Shown here: positions 9,413-18,283 of the stretch, piece by piece
Numbering within the stretch: position 1 is the first letter of the stretch
How the letters are laid out: every line of letters starts with the position of its first letter
Assembly: GCF_000463075.2 (NCBI RefSeq)
Contig: NZ_AVAQ01000003.1
Location: 1-64,000, forward strand
Length of the DNA stretch: 64,000 nucleotides
Direction of reading: 5' to 3'
Source: Lactiplantibacillus plantarum EGD-AQ4
Lineage (GTDB): Bacteria; Bacillota; Bacilli; Lactobacillales; Lactobacillaceae
The notes under the pieces: model-generated
Database searches by the model: none
What the model saw: the letters and a program-made list of their open reading frames with translations, nothing else
Told to the model about the DNA's origin: nothing
Program-made: the position numbers and the translations under genes

Positions 9413-10693
9413 TTACTTATCTAAAACTTGGTGCGCATCTTGGTAGATGTCGGCCATCGCAACCTTGGTCTCATCACCAGTTGCCATTGCCTTTAAATTA
9501 ACGGCTTGTTCGGCTAATTCAGCTTCACCGACCGTCATCGTATAACGGGCATTCAAACGGTCAGCGCTCTTAAACTGTGCCTTTGGCTTGCGGTCCAAGT
9601 AATCCCGTTCAGCCTTGTAACCAGCCGCCCGTAACGCTTGAACGAGTTTCAAAGTTGTCGCACTAGCTTCATCGCCGATACCAACAACGTAAACATCCAG
9701 TTGGTCATCGGTTGGGACTTCGATGTTTTCAGCGTCCATCAAGACTAACAGGCGTTCCACACCCAAACCAAAGCCGACACCGGAAACTTCAGGGCCACCG
9801 AGTTCTTTAACTAACCCATTGTAACGGCCACCGGCACAAATCGTTGTGTAACCCTTGCCGAGTGCTTTGGAATGCGTCATGATTTCGAAAATCGTGTGGT
9901 TGTAGTAGTCCAACCCACGGACCATCGTTGCGTCGATTTCGTATGGAATTTCGAGCGCATCCAAGTACGTCTTGGTTTGGTCAAAGTGTTCCTGGGCTTC
10001 AGGCGTCAAATAATCTAAGATCGATGGTGCATCCGCCACAAACTGTTGATCTTCCGGCGCCTTACTATCCAGCACCCGTAATGGGTTCTTGTGGAGTCGC
10101 TCCTTAGAATCGTCACTCAGTTCGTCAAAGTGTGGTTCCAAGTAATCGATCAATGCTTGCCGGTAGTCGTCACGCGTCTGTTGGTCGCCCAACGTATTGA
10201 TAACTAGCTTCAAGTCGTTGAGACCAAACTTCTTGAGCAAGTTAAACCCCATTGCGATCACTTCAACGTCCAACGCGGCGCTTTCACTCCCAAACGCTTC
10301 GACCCCGAGTTGATGGAATTCACGTAACCGACCAGATTGTGGCCGTTCATAGCGGAACATTGGTCCCATGTAATAGACTTTATAAGGCTTTAAAACTTGT
10401 GGCCCATATAATTTATTTTCGACAAACGCCCGGACCACACCGGCCGTACCTTCTGGCCGTAACGTAATGTGCCGATCACCCTTATCATGAAAATCGTACA
10501 TTTCCTTAGTCACGATATCTGATGTGTCACCAGCCGAACGTGAGAAGACTTCGAAGTTTTCAAACATTGGTGTGCGAATTTCTTTAAACTGATAAGTTTT
10601 GAAGACGGCGCGGGCCGTTGCTTCAACGTATTGCCATTTTTCACTATCGCCAGGCAAAATGTCGGCGGTGCCTTTAGGCCGTTGATATCTCAT
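9413..10693 (-). CDS. hisS: Histidyl-tRNA synthetase
   Basis: A 426-residue class IIa synthetase. The N-terminus [15 protein letters not shown] carries motif 1 context; motif 2 is [29 protein letters not shown] (about 105-133; shown only to name the region), and the histidine signatures [12 protein letters not shown] and GLDYYNH are present. A C-terminal anticodon-binding domain covers about 325-420. The start at 10693 is chosen because GGGAGG precedes it. An upstream in-frame ATG falls inside the leader next to the terminator and is unlikely. It is the first gene after the T-box leader. Confidence 0.97.
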   Translation of the reverse strand: MRYQRPKGTADILPGDSEKWQYVEATARAVFKTYQFKEIRTPMFENFEVFSRSAGDTSDIVTKEMYDFHDKGDRHITLRPEGTAGVVRAFVENKLYGPQVLKPYKVYYMGPMFRYERPQSGRLREFHQLGVEAFGSESAALDVEVIAMGFNLLKKFGLNDLKLVINTLGDQQTRDDYRQALIDYLEPHFDELSDDSKERLHKNPLRVLDSKAPEDQQFVADAPSILDYLTPEAQEHFDQTKTYLDALEIPYEIDATMVRGLDYYNHTIFEIMTHSKALGKGYTTICAGGRYNGLVKELGGPEVSGVGFGLGVERLLVLMDAENIEVPTDDQLDVYVVGIGDEASATTLKLVQALRAAGYKAERDYLDRKPKAQFKSADRLNARYTMTVGEAELAEQAVNLKAMATGDETKVAMADIYQDAHQVLDK

Positions 10694-10720
10694 TAAATTG
10701 TTCCTCCCTTTAATTGCAAT

Positions 10721-10941
10721 CGACAAAAAAAACGCCCTTGATTATTTACCAAGGGCGCAATTGCGCGGTACCACCTTTATTGAGTACTAATTGATAACGT
10801 CTGTAATCACAGGCGGAACGCTGCCGTTCACCTCAAAAGCGTCTCCTCATTGCTCACTATCCGGAATTCTCAGCACTACCGGTCTCTGGTTAAAGTGTGG
10901 CACAATGCTCTTACTTTCTCTGCGGTCGATTGATTAATATA
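10721..10941 (-). promoter_or_regulatory. T-box riboswitch leader of hisS-aspS
   Basis: The leader contains the conserved T-box core AGGTGGTACCGCG (about 10763-10776 on the minus strand). A terminator hairpin follows (CGCCCTT/AAGGGCG with eight Ts, about 10724-10757). Stem I features upstream include AGTAAGAG at about 10909-10916 and the CAGAGACCGG/GCTGAGAATTCCGG apical region. My folding puts the specifier at GAC (10841-10843), an Asp codon. That depends on pairing CATTG with CAATG and CAGAG with CTTTTG, so it is tentative. Uncharged tRNA would stabilise the antiterminator and allow transcription of both synthetase genes. Confidence 0.93.
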
Positions 10942-10947
10942 TGGTTA

Positions 10948-10976
10948 AAGTTACACGAAATTCACTTAAAAGTCAA
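10948..10976 (-). promoter_or_regulatory. Promoter of the hisS-aspS T-box transcript
   Basis: TTGACT, 17 bases and TAACTT on the minus strand, immediately upstream of the T-box leader. Confidence 0.75.
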
Positions 10977-11004
10977 CGACTCTCGTTAAATTTCCGCCAA
11001 GTTT

Positions 11005-11033
11005 TCGTCGCGTGCTGATTTTTTTGGTATACT
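11005..11033 (+). promoter_or_regulatory. Extended -10 promoter of the amidase gene
   Basis: TGGTATACT (11025-11033) is an extended -10 element about 50 bases upstream of the start at 11085. The -35 region (TCGTCG) is poor. Confidence 0.6.
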
Positions 11034-11084
11034 ATTTGCAGCACTTTAAATTGCAATTATCTTAAATTTAGTTGGTGACAATCC

Positions 11085-11933
11085 ATGCAAGTTCTTAAAC
11101 AATTTTGGCGTCAAATTACTGTGACCGTAATTTTTATCGGCCTAGTAATTGGATTCGTGATCTTACTAGCGACCAACAATACGGCCACCGTTAATATCGC
11201 GAACGTCAATATCCGGAATGGTCCCGGGATGAGTTATGCCATCGAAGATACCACGGCCAAAGGGACAAAGGTCCACATTATGAAACGCAAGAATAATTGG
11301 TTATACGTGCGCTATGCTGATCATAAATTTGGCTGGATTGCCAGCTGGCTGGTCAATGAACACAACAGTCAGTTAGCAAAGACGACTAAAATTTCGGACG
11401 CCACCATCGTTTTGGACCCCGGCCACGGTGGTTCTGATTCCGGCGCCCTTTCCAATAAAGGCAAGATGGAAAAAACGTATACGTTACGCGTGGCTAAAGC
11501 AGTGGCCAAAAAACTACGGGCTGCTGGTGCCCACGTCGTCTTGACTCGGGATAGCGACAAATACGTTGGACTCAGCGCACGTCCAGCCATCGCCAACAAG
11601 TTGCACGCGGACGCCTTCATTAGTTTCCACTTTGATAGTTCACCGGAAAAAAATACCGCGTCTGGGATTACAACTTATTACTATCACAAATCAACCTCGC
11701 TGGCATTAGCCAAGGCGTTAAATAGTAAAGTTTCCGGTTTGCCACTCCCTAGCAAGGGCACTGAATTTGGTGACTTCTTGGTCATTCGTGACAACTCGCG
11801 ACCATCTGTCTTGATGGAACTCGGCTATATCAACGACAAGTCCGACTTCAAGACCATCAGTTCTAAGAAGTATCCACAAGAAGTCGCACACGCCGTCTAC
11901 GCTGGCCTCAGCACTTACTTTGCGAACCAGTAA
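11085..11933 (+). CDS. N-acetylmuramoyl-L-alanine amidase with SH3 domain
   Basis: A 282-residue cell-wall hydrolase cleaving the amide between MurNAc and the stem peptide. An uncleaved-looking membrane anchor or signal segment spans residues 13-30. A bacterial SH3 domain (about 33-88, NIRNGPGMSY ... GWIASWLV) probably binds the wall. The Amidase_3 domain covers about 103-280, with zinc ligands in VLDPGHGG, MEKTYTL and SFHFDSS and the catalytic Glu in VLMELGYIND. It is a single-gene unit on the plus strand with a terminator about 115 bases downstream. Confidence 0.94.
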   Translation: MQVLKQFWRQITVTVIFIGLVIGFVILLATNNTATVNIANVNIRNGPGMSYAIEDTTAKGTKVHIMKRKNNWLYVRYADHKFGWIASWLVNEHNSQLAKTTKISDATIVLDPGHGGSDSGALSNKGKMEKTYTLRVAKAVAKKLRAAGAHVVLTRDSDKYVGLSARPAIANKLHADAFISFHFDSSPEKNTASGITTYYYHKSTSLALAKALNSKVSGLPLPSKGTEFGDFLVIRDNSRPSVLMELGYINDKSDFKTISSKKYPQEVAHAVYAGLSTYFANQ

Positions 11934-12047
11934 TCTTAGTCATCAATTGGTCATGGCTGGATGTAAACGTATGTGGTAGCCAACTGACTTTATCAGTTCA
12001 CTCTGTCAGGTTGCTGTGACATGACTTGACTGACACCATTACCCACT

Positions 12048-12092
12048 AAAGCCGCTTTAGGAATCCATGTTGATTCTTCAAGCGACTTTTTT
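12048..12092 (+). terminator. Probable terminator of the amidase gene
   Basis: AAAGCCGCTTTAGGAATC pairs imperfectly with GATTCTTCAAGCGACTTT and is followed by a T-run on the plus strand. Confidence 0.7.
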
Positions 12093-12265
12093 GTGTCTTT
12101 CAATACCACTTGCCATTACCAAGTTGGCGCTGTTGTGCAGGTCTAATCTATTTGAATTTTTCACTCAGTCCACTTCAATTGTGCTTCACAACTGACTGCG
12201 TTACAGTAATCATAAACATACCATCAGTGAACGTGTTACGGTGATCGTGAATTAGCATTAAGACT

Positions 12266-12541
12266 GATTAAAACGTGCCGATTTTTTAGCGTCAAAAGCC
12301 CCAGCTGAGGGGCTTCCCGACTGGAGGGACTGGCTGACAATGCTCAAGGGTGAAATTCTTCTTGTCCGGGTGGGGTTTCCCGGGCTAGAAGAAGACTCGT
12401 ATTTGAAATTGCGCAGTGGGTTTCTGCGTGAGTTCAAATCGATGTCCGCCCTGTTCCAGCGTTGTCAGCCAGCCCCGGAAGTCGGACTAAGACGATCACC
12501 AGCCGACGAACAACAATCTACCCAATCGGCACGTTTTAATC
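12266..12541 (-). repeat. Dispersed structured repeat, copy D (276-bp mini copy)
   Basis: Perfect 18-base terminal inverted repeats: GATTAAAACGTGCCGATT at 12266-12283 and AATCGGCACGTTTTAATC at 12524-12541. Read on the minus strand the body matches the first 300 bases of copies B and C, including the block about CATCGATTTGAACTCACGCA and the two long hairpin arms. It then jumps straight to the right terminus. It is therefore an internal-deletion derivative of the 0.9-1.0 kb element. No coding capacity was seen; an in-frame stretch at 12340-12552 lies wholly within the repeat. The sequence AATTAGCAT lies on both sides (12250-12258 and 12559-12567). Confidence 0.88.
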
Positions 12542-12605
12542 ATGATTCATGACAAATAAATTAGCATAATCCGTTCAGCTCAAGCTTTGTTAGGAGGTTC
12601 TTTTG

Positions 12606-13448
12606 ATGCAATTAACAACAAAATGGTTGGCGCAACTATCTTTATCCGAGATCACTCGCGCACTTCCAGTTAGCGGTGGTGATATTAACGCGGCGTTTCG
12701 AATCGAGACTGCAAACCAGTCATACTTTTTGAAGGTTCAACCGCAGCGTGATGAACGCTTTTTTGCCCATGAAATCGCGGGGTTACGTTTATTAGGTGCT
12801 GTCATCACCACCCCACAAGTGATTGCCACTGGAACAATTGACGGTGACGGTTACCTGTTACTCAGTTGGTTAGACTCCGGTACTGGTAGTCAGTACGCCC
12901 TTGGTCAGGCCGTCGCGACTGTTCACCAGCAGCATCAAGCACAGTTTGGTCTCGACCATGACTTTACATTTGGCAAGCTACCTAAAATCAATCATTGGCA
13001 GTCCGACTGGGCCACTTTTTACACGGAACAGCGTTTAGATGTATTAGTCAAGTTGGCGTCAGAGCATCACTTGTGGTCTACAAATCGTGAACAACATTAT
13101 CAACGACTCCGCCAAGAGCTGTTAGCGGACCCCTATATGCATCAAGTTCAACCAAGTCTATTGCACGGTGATTTGTGGTCCGGCAACTATCTGTTTACCG
13201 CAACTGGCACCCCAGCATTGATCGATCCAGATGTCTTTTATGGTGACCGTGAGATGGACCTCGCAATGACGACCATTTTCGGTGGCTTCGACGAAGATTT
13301 TTATCGTGGCTATCAAACCGTTTATCCATTGGCACCTGGTAGTCAGCAACGACTGCCGCGTTATCAGTTGTACTATTTGCTGGCGCACCTAAACTTGTTT
13401 GGCGAAACCTATGGCCCGGCTGTAGACCACATTCTCGATCAGTACTAG
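12606..13448 (+). CDS. Fructosamine/ketosamine kinase family protein
   Basis: A 280-residue protein with the aminoglycoside-phosphotransferase/FN3K fold. Members phosphorylate the sugar moiety of glycated amines or proteins and so promote deglycation. Key blocks are SGGDINAAFRIET (nucleotide loop, about 22), YFLKVQP (Lys, about 42), HGDLWSGNYLF (catalytic loop, about 190) and LIDPDVFYGDREMDLAM (metal-binding Asp, about 210). The ATG at 12606 is taken as start because AGGAGG is 8 bases upstream; a TTG one codon earlier is too close. Repeat copy D lies just upstream, so its right end may shape the promoter. The substrate is inferred from family only. Confidence 0.9.
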   Translation: MQLTTKWLAQLSLSEITRALPVSGGDINAAFRIETANQSYFLKVQPQRDERFFAHEIAGLRLLGAVITTPQVIATGTIDGDGYLLLSWLDSGTGSQYALGQAVATVHQQHQAQFGLDHDFTFGKLPKINHWQSDWATFYTEQRLDVLVKLASEHHLWSTNREQHYQRLRQELLADPYMHQVQPSLLHGDLWSGNYLFTATGTPALIDPDVFYGDREMDLAMTTIFGGFDEDFYRGYQTVYPLAPGSQQRLPRYQLYYLLAHLNLFGETYGPAVDHILDQY

Positions 13449-13516
13449 GCCGGAGTCGGAAGCGTTATCCAAGCTATCAAGCCCGACAACGTCACTGATT
13501 GCGGACCCAAACTTAA

Positions 13517-13574
13517 CAAAAAATGCCTCGTTAGTTGCGCAGCCTTGAAAAGCGCCCAACTAACGAGGCATTTA
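13517..13574. terminator. Bidirectional terminator between convergent genes
   Basis: AAATGCCTCGTTAGTTG pairs with CAACTAACGAGGCATTT around a GC-rich loop, with A-rich and T-rich flanks. It serves the kinase gene from the left and the HAD gene from the right. Confidence 0.88.
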
Positions 13575-13612
13575 TATTGTTTGATCCAACTGATCGACAA
13601 AATAGGCGTCGT

Positions 13613-14236
13613 TTATCGGACCAATGGCAATAGGTCATTCAAATCAGCGACTTGGACTTCAGGCGCACTAGTCACCTTGATGAGTTGGTCAATATCAAAT
13701 AAATAACCAGCAATGCCAGCATTGTGGCCCGCATCAATATCTAGATTACGGTCACCCACCATGACCGCTTGCTGGCGGTCGACCTGGTGCTTATCTAATA
13801 AATAATTCAGCGCAGCGGGATCCGGTTTGCGTGGAAACGGTTGCGCGGCGGTCACCGCATCCGTAAAAAATTGTGCTAATCCGGCGTCTTGTAAGTAGAC
13901 TTGCGCCTGCGCATCTCGATGGGTCATCAAATAGTTATGACCACCAACTGCGACGACGCGTTCCAAGACGGCCTGCGCACCAGCAAACGCTGCTGGATGT
14001 TGTTGCAGTTGCGGTTCAAAGCGTTGATAACCGGCCCGCAACTCGTGCCAGTCCCAGCCATGCTGCTTGGCAACGGTTCGTTCAGCATAACCGACGGACT
14101 GTTGCCGCATTAATTGATAAGTTTCTTCGGCGGTAATCGTACCCCCTAATTCAGTCACCGCCTGTTGAAAGGCTTTGACCATCGCCGGGTAGGTGTCCAG
14201 CAAAGTTCCATCTAAGTCCCATAAAAATTCGCGCAT
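13613..14236 (-). CDS. HAD superfamily hydrolase (phosphoglycolate phosphatase-like)
   Basis: A 207-residue haloacid dehalogenase-type phosphatase. Motif I is LWDLDGTLLDT (about 5-15), with the nucleophile and acid/base aspartates. A helical cap follows at about 18-85. Motif II is LMTHRDA (about 104), with the Lys of motif III in PRKPDPAALNYLL, and motif IV is VMVGDRNLDIDAG (about 155). The start at 14236 has AGGAGGAG just upstream; the longer reading frame upstream lacks one. Substrate cannot be told from sequence. It follows dtd after a terminator. Confidence 0.9.
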   Translation of the reverse strand: MREFLWDLDGTLLDTYPAMVKAFQQAVTELGGTITAEETYQLMRQQSVGYAERTVAKQHGWDWHELRAGYQRFEPQLQQHPAAFAGAQAVLERVVAVGGHNYLMTHRDAQAQVYLQDAGLAQFFTDAVTAAQPFPRKPDPAALNYLLDKHQVDRQQAVMVGDRNLDIDAGHNAGIAGYLFDIDQLIKVTSAPEVQVADLNDLLPLVR

Positions 14237-14265
14237 TGTTCTCCTCCTAAAATTAGTTGGGTGAC

Positions 14266-14303
14266 ACAAAAAGCCGAAAGCACCGTATTTGGTCTTTCAG
14301 CTT
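14266..14303 (-). terminator. Intrinsic terminator of rel-dtd
   Basis: On the minus strand AAGCTGAAAGACC pairs with GGTGCTTTCGGCTT and runs into five Ts, directly after the dtd stop. Confidence 0.8.
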
Positions 14304-14308
14304 AATGG

Positions 14309-14755
14309 TTAGCGTTGATCCGTATCGTAACAAATCGTCACGGGACCATCATTCGTTAATGATACTTGCATATCAGCACCGAATTCTCCAGTTGCCACCT
14401 GAACCCCACCAGCCGCAAGTTGCTGATTAAATGCATCATACAATTTGCTAGCAGTATCAGGATCACCAGCATCCGTAAAACTCGGACGATTGCCATGGCG
14501 CGTGTCCGCATAGAGCGTAAATTGCGAAATTGATAAAATAGCGCCACCGACTTGTTGGACATTTAAGTTCAGCTTACCCGCATCATCACTAAAAATCCGC
14601 AAATTCAAAATTTTGTGGGTCAGATAATCAAGTTCGGCCTGGCCGTCACCATCTTCAAACCCCACTAATAGCACGAGGCCGTGATCAATAGCCCCTTTAA
14701 CAGCGCCATCAATCGTCACTTGAGCTTGTCGTGCGCGTTGAACAACTACTCGCAT
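14309..14755 (-). CDS. dtd: D-aminoacyl-tRNA deacylase
   Basis: A 148-residue enzyme that hydrolyses D-aminoacyl-tRNAs (and Gly-tRNA-Ala) as translational proofreading. The two signature strands are present: [19 protein letters not shown] (about 73-91) and the cross-subunit TNDGPVT (about 134-140) near the C-terminus. Length is standard. It follows rel by 9 bases, the usual rel-dtd order of Firmicutes, and ends at a terminator. Confidence 0.97.
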   Translation of the reverse strand: MRVVVQRARQAQVTIDGAVKGAIDHGLVLLVGFEDGDGQAELDYLTHKILNLRIFSDDAGKLNLNVQQVGGAILSISQFTLYADTRHGNRPSFTDAGDPDTASKLYDAFNQQLAAGGVQVATGEFGADMQVSLTNDGPVTICYDTDQR

Positions 14756-14764
14756 TGTAACCTC

Positions 14765-17032
14765 CTAAAACATCTTTCGTTCGACGACATAGACATCCTG
14801 AACGTTTTTCAGGCTATCCACGATTCGTTGCAAGTGTTCTAGATTCCGGACACCCAACGAAACGCTAATAATCACCATCTTGTTATGGTCAACTTTCCCA
14901 TTAACGTTCGTCAAGAACTTGGTGTGATTATTGATGACCTTTAAAACATCATTTAACATCCCATTGCGGTTATACCCTTGGATTTCGAGGTCGGAATTAT
15001 AATTCGTCCGGTCACCCTCAGGATTTTCCCATTCCACGTCAATCAAGCGCTCGCCATTTGCTTCGGCACTCTTGACGTTTGGACAGTTGACCCGGTGAAC
15101 GGAGACGCCGCGACCCTTAGTAATATAACCGACGATGTCATCACCTGGGATTGGTGAACAACAGTGGCTCAGACGAACCAGCAAGTTGTCGACACCCTGA
15201 ATAATGACCCCGCCCGAGGAAGAAACTTTTTGACGCTTACGTTCTTGCTTCTCCTGGTCTTCATGCTGTTGATCTTTCGATTTCTTTTTGGTCGAAGATT
15301 CCGTTGAATCAGCCAGGATGGCTTCTTCTCGTTCGCGTTGACGGGTTGCTTCCCGTTCTTTACGCACATCACTCGTTAAACGATTGGCAATCCCCACGGG
15401 TTGAATGTCACCAAAGCCCAGGGCAGCAAATAAGTCGTCTTCGCCCGAATAATGCATTTTCTGTGCGACCGCGGTCATCTTTTCCTTGGTCATGACTTCT
15501 TTCGGATTAAATTCTAAATCACGCAGCTGCTTTTCGAGCATCTCGCGACCTGAAATAATGTTTTCTTCCCGATCAGCATTCCGGAAGAATTGCTTGATTT
15601 TATTACGGGCTCGACGTGTATAAACTAGCTTCTGCCAGTCACGACTAGGGCCAGTCGAACTGGTCGACGTCAAAATATCAACAATGTCACCGTTCTTGAT
15701 TTGATAATCCAACGGCACGATTTTACCGTTGACCTTGGCACCAGTCGTATGATTACCAACTTCGGTATGGATCGAATAGGCCATATCGAGTGGTCCAGCA
15801 CCCTTTGGTAATTCGGTCACATCACCCTTAGGCGTAAACGCGTAGACCCGATCGCTGAAGAGGTCACCCTTCACGCCTTCCATAAAGTCGGCAGCGTCCT
15901 TACTTTCGTCCTGTAATTCGATAATTTCCTTAACCAGGTTCAACTTATTACCGGACTGTGTCTCTTGGACCTCGTCACGTTTACCTTCCTTATAAGCCCA
16001 GTGTGCCGCAACCCCATATTCAGCCACACGGTGCATTTCAAAGGTCCGAATCTGGATTTCCAACGGCTTGCCTTCTGGACCGACGACCGTCGTATGCAGT
16101 GATTGATACATGTTGGCTTTTGGCATCGCAATGTAGTCCTTAAAGCGGCCTGGCATCGGTTTCCACTGCGTATGAATCGCGCCAAGCACGGCATAGCAGT
16201 CCTTAATGGAATCAACGACGACTCGAATGGCCAACAAATCATAAAGTTGACTAAACTGCTTATGCTTGTCACGCATCTTTTTGTAAATCGAATAGATGTG
16301 CTTAGGCCGGCCATAAATCTCCGCCTCAGGCAATTCCAAATCATGGAGTGCATTTTGAATATCCTGAATGGCGATCTCAATGTATTTTTCGCGGTCTTCG
16401 CGCCGTGAATTCATCAGATGAACGATTCGATAGTACTGTTGCGGGTTCAAGTATCTTAAGGAGATATCTTCTAGTTCCCATTTAATCGTACTAATCCCTA
16501 AGCGGTCCGCAATCGGTGCATAAATTTCCAAGGTTTCATTGGCGATTCGCCGCTGCTTATCAGGACGTAGATGTTGCAACGTCCGCATATTGTGCAAGCG
16601 GTCTGCCAGTTTGACGATCATCACCCGAATATCCTTAGACATCGCGAGTAACAGTTTTCGGTGATTTTCAGCCAACTGTTCCTTATTCGACTTGTAACGA
16701 ATTTTACCAAGCTTGGTGACGCCATCAACAATCACGGCGACATCATGACCGAATAATTCTTCGACGTCACCTAACGTTACCCCGGTGTCTTCAACGACAT
16801 CGTGTAGGAAACCCGACGCGACCGTTTCTGGGTCCATCTTCAACTCAGCTAAAATTCCAGCAACCTGAATCGGATGCATAATATACGGCTCACCAGATTG
16901 GCGATACTGATCCTTATGCACGTAGGTTGCAAAATCACACGCGCGTTTTACCAGCGCCACGTGATCACTATTCATATACTTTTGGACCATGTCCAGGACA
17001 TCCTGAGCAGTCCATGTAGGCTGTTTGGGCAT
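14765..17032 (-). CDS. rel: Bifunctional (p)ppGpp synthetase/hydrolase Rel
   Basis: A 755-residue long-form RSH protein controlling the stringent response. In order: an HD hydrolase domain (about 40-185, with H53 and HD at 77-78 in HDVVED, so hydrolase residues are intact), a synthetase domain (about 240-360, RFKDYIAMPKANMYQSLHT), a TGS domain (about 405-465), a conserved-cysteine region (HCCSPIPGDDIVGYI, about 635) and a C-terminal ACT domain (about 680-755). It is the only RSH protein in the window. dtd follows directly. The ribosome binding site is weak. Confidence 0.97.
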   Translation of the reverse strand: MPKQPTWTAQDVLDMVQKYMNSDHVALVKRACDFATYVHKDQYRQSGEPYIMHPIQVAGILAELKMDPETVASGFLHDVVEDTGVTLGDVEELFGHDVAVIVDGVTKLGKIRYKSNKEQLAENHRKLLLAMSKDIRVMIVKLADRLHNMRTLQHLRPDKQRRIANETLEIYAPIADRLGISTIKWELEDISLRYLNPQQYYRIVHLMNSRREDREKYIEIAIQDIQNALHDLELPEAEIYGRPKHIYSIYKKMRDKHKQFSQLYDLLAIRVVVDSIKDCYAVLGAIHTQWKPMPGRFKDYIAMPKANMYQSLHTTVVGPEGKPLEIQIRTFEMHRVAEYGVAAHWAYKEGKRDEVQETQSGNKLNLVKEIIELQDESKDAADFMEGVKGDLFSDRVYAFTPKGDVTELPKGAGPLDMAYSIHTEVGNHTTGAKVNGKIVPLDYQIKNGDIVDILTSTSSTGPSRDWQKLVYTRRARNKIKQFFRNADREENIISGREMLEKQLRDLEFNPKEVMTKEKMTAVAQKMHYSGEDDLFAALGFGDIQPVGIANRLTSDVRKEREATRQREREEAILADSTESSTKKKSKDQQHEDQEKQERKRQKVSSSGGVIIQGVDNLLVRLSHCCSPIPGDDIVGYITKGRGVSVHRVNCPNVKSAEANGERLIDVEWENPEGDRTNYNSDLEIQGYNRNGMLNDVLKVINNHTKFLTNVNGKVDHNKMVIISVSLGVRNLEHLQRIVDSLKNVQDVYVVERKMF

Positions 17033-17069
17033 TTTATCACCACGACTTCCACAAAGATTCTATTTGATA

Positions 17070-17102
17070 AAAGGCACGCGAGGTTCCCACCCAACGTGCC
17101 TT
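17070..17102 (-). terminator. Intrinsic terminator after the prmA-rsmE unit
   Basis: On the minus strand AAGGCACG and CGTGCCTT form a stem followed by TTTATC. It sits just past the 17113 stop and upstream of rel. Confidence 0.8.
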
Positions 17103-17112
17103 GACAACCGTT

Positions 17113-17448
17113 TTAACGCAAACTCGCGCGGGGACCAGTCAACCCGTATGCTAAGTAGGATATGCCTAAATCAACTAATGCTAAATAATAGACATAGGTT
17201 GGGAAAAACAAGTACAGCCCAACAAAGCAGCCAACTGGAAATAACCAGACGAGCCACCCAGTACGTGCAGTACGGCGAATTTGCCAACCTACCATGGCAG
17301 CTAACAGGAAATCGACTACAAAGAGTAGCCAAACGATTTGATGAAAACGACTGACGCTTAAGAGCTTCAGTAACCATGGTAATACGATTCCAACGACAAG
17401 CGCAATCAGCCAATACTGGCCATTAAACTTACGAAACTTTTCCGTCAA
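17113..17448 (-). CDS. Small integral membrane protein of unknown function
   Basis: A 111-residue protein with four predicted membrane segments (about 12-28, 36-53, 64-80 and 84-101). I do not recognise the family. The start is a TTG at 17448 with GAGGGAG 5 bases upstream; no ATG would give a comparable protein. It lies 70 bases after rsmE on the same strand and ends at a terminator, so it probably ends the prmA-rsmE transcript. Confidence 0.7.
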   Translation of the reverse strand: MTEKFRKFNGQYWLIALVVGIVLPWLLKLLSVSRFHQIVWLLFVVDFLLAAMVGWQIRRTARTGWLVWLFPVGCFVGLYLFFPTYVYYLALVDLGISYLAYGLTGPRASLR

Positions 17449-17518
17449 ACTAACTCCCTCGCTTACGCTTTATTGCCAAATGACTATGATTATTAATTGT
17501 ACACCACCGACCATAAAA

Positions 17519-18271
17519 TTACACTAGTTCGCACCAAAAAGAAACACTACTTAACAAGTAAAGGGGCGCAGTTTCGGCGCGCATGATCCGTGGCCCTAAT
17601 CCAACTGGGGTCACCCCGGTCGCTTCTAGCTGCGCAACTTCTTGCGGTGCCAGGCCACCTTCAGGCCCAAAAATCGCCAGCAATCGCTGTGGCGCCGTCA
17701 TGACCTTCAAGGTTTGGACCAGCTGGCTACTTTCACCCTGCTTGGCAGACTCTTCCCAGGCAACGATGGCTTGGTCATAAGTCACGTGGTCCAGCAGGCT
17801 GGTTAAGTCAGCTTCATATTGAACAGTTGGGATCATGGTCCGATGCGATTGTTCAGCCGCACCCTGGGCAATTTTCGCCAACCGGGCTAATTTGCGTTCA
17901 CGTTTGTTCGGCGCCCACTTGGCAACCGTCCACAAACTATCAAAAAATACGAAGGCACTTGCGCCCAGCTCGGTTCCTCGTTGCACGATCTGTTCGGGTT
18001 TATCACCCTTCGACAGACCACAGGCGATCGTGACCGGTACTGGCAACTCAACTTGAGGGGTCGTCACTGCAGTAATCTCAGCGACCGCCGTTTGGCCAGT
18101 GGTGCTTTGCAACGTCGCAATCACGACTTGATGTGCGTCCGTCACAAATTCAGCCGCATCACCAGGTTGTGCCCGCATGACTTTGACCCAATGCTTGACC
18201 GTATCGCCGTCAATCGTGAAGGTCTGACCAACGCGCGCATCGATTAGGGCGTTTAAAAAATATCGTTGCAT
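17519..18271 (-). CDS. rsmE: 16S rRNA (uracil-1498-N3)-methyltransferase
   Basis: A 250-residue SPOUT-class methyltransferase. An N-terminal PUA-like domain (about 1-70, with HWVKVMRAQPGDAAEFVTD) binds RNA. The C-terminal trefoil knot (about 75-245) shows GLSKGDKPEQIVQRGTELGA, IFGPEGGLAPQEV and LGPRIMRAETA, which bind S-adenosylmethionine. It follows prmA by 12 bases, a common pairing. Confidence 0.96.
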   Translation of the reverse strand: MQRYFLNALIDARVGQTFTIDGDTVKHWVKVMRAQPGDAAEFVTDAHQVVIATLQSTTGQTAVAEITAVTTPQVELPVPVTIACGLSKGDKPEQIVQRGTELGASAFVFFDSLWTVAKWAPNKRERKLARLAKIAQGAAEQSHRTMIPTVQYEADLTSLLDHVTYDQAIVAWEESAKQGESSQLVQTLKVMTAPQRLLAIFGPEGGLAPQEVAQLEATGVTPVGLGPRIMRAETAPLYLLSSVSFWCELV

Positions 18272-18283
18272 GCTTAATCCTCG

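Noticed and set aside
12340-12552. 70-codon plus-strand frame
   Set aside because: It lies entirely in repeat copy D and its sequence follows the hairpin arms, so it is a by-product of the repeat.
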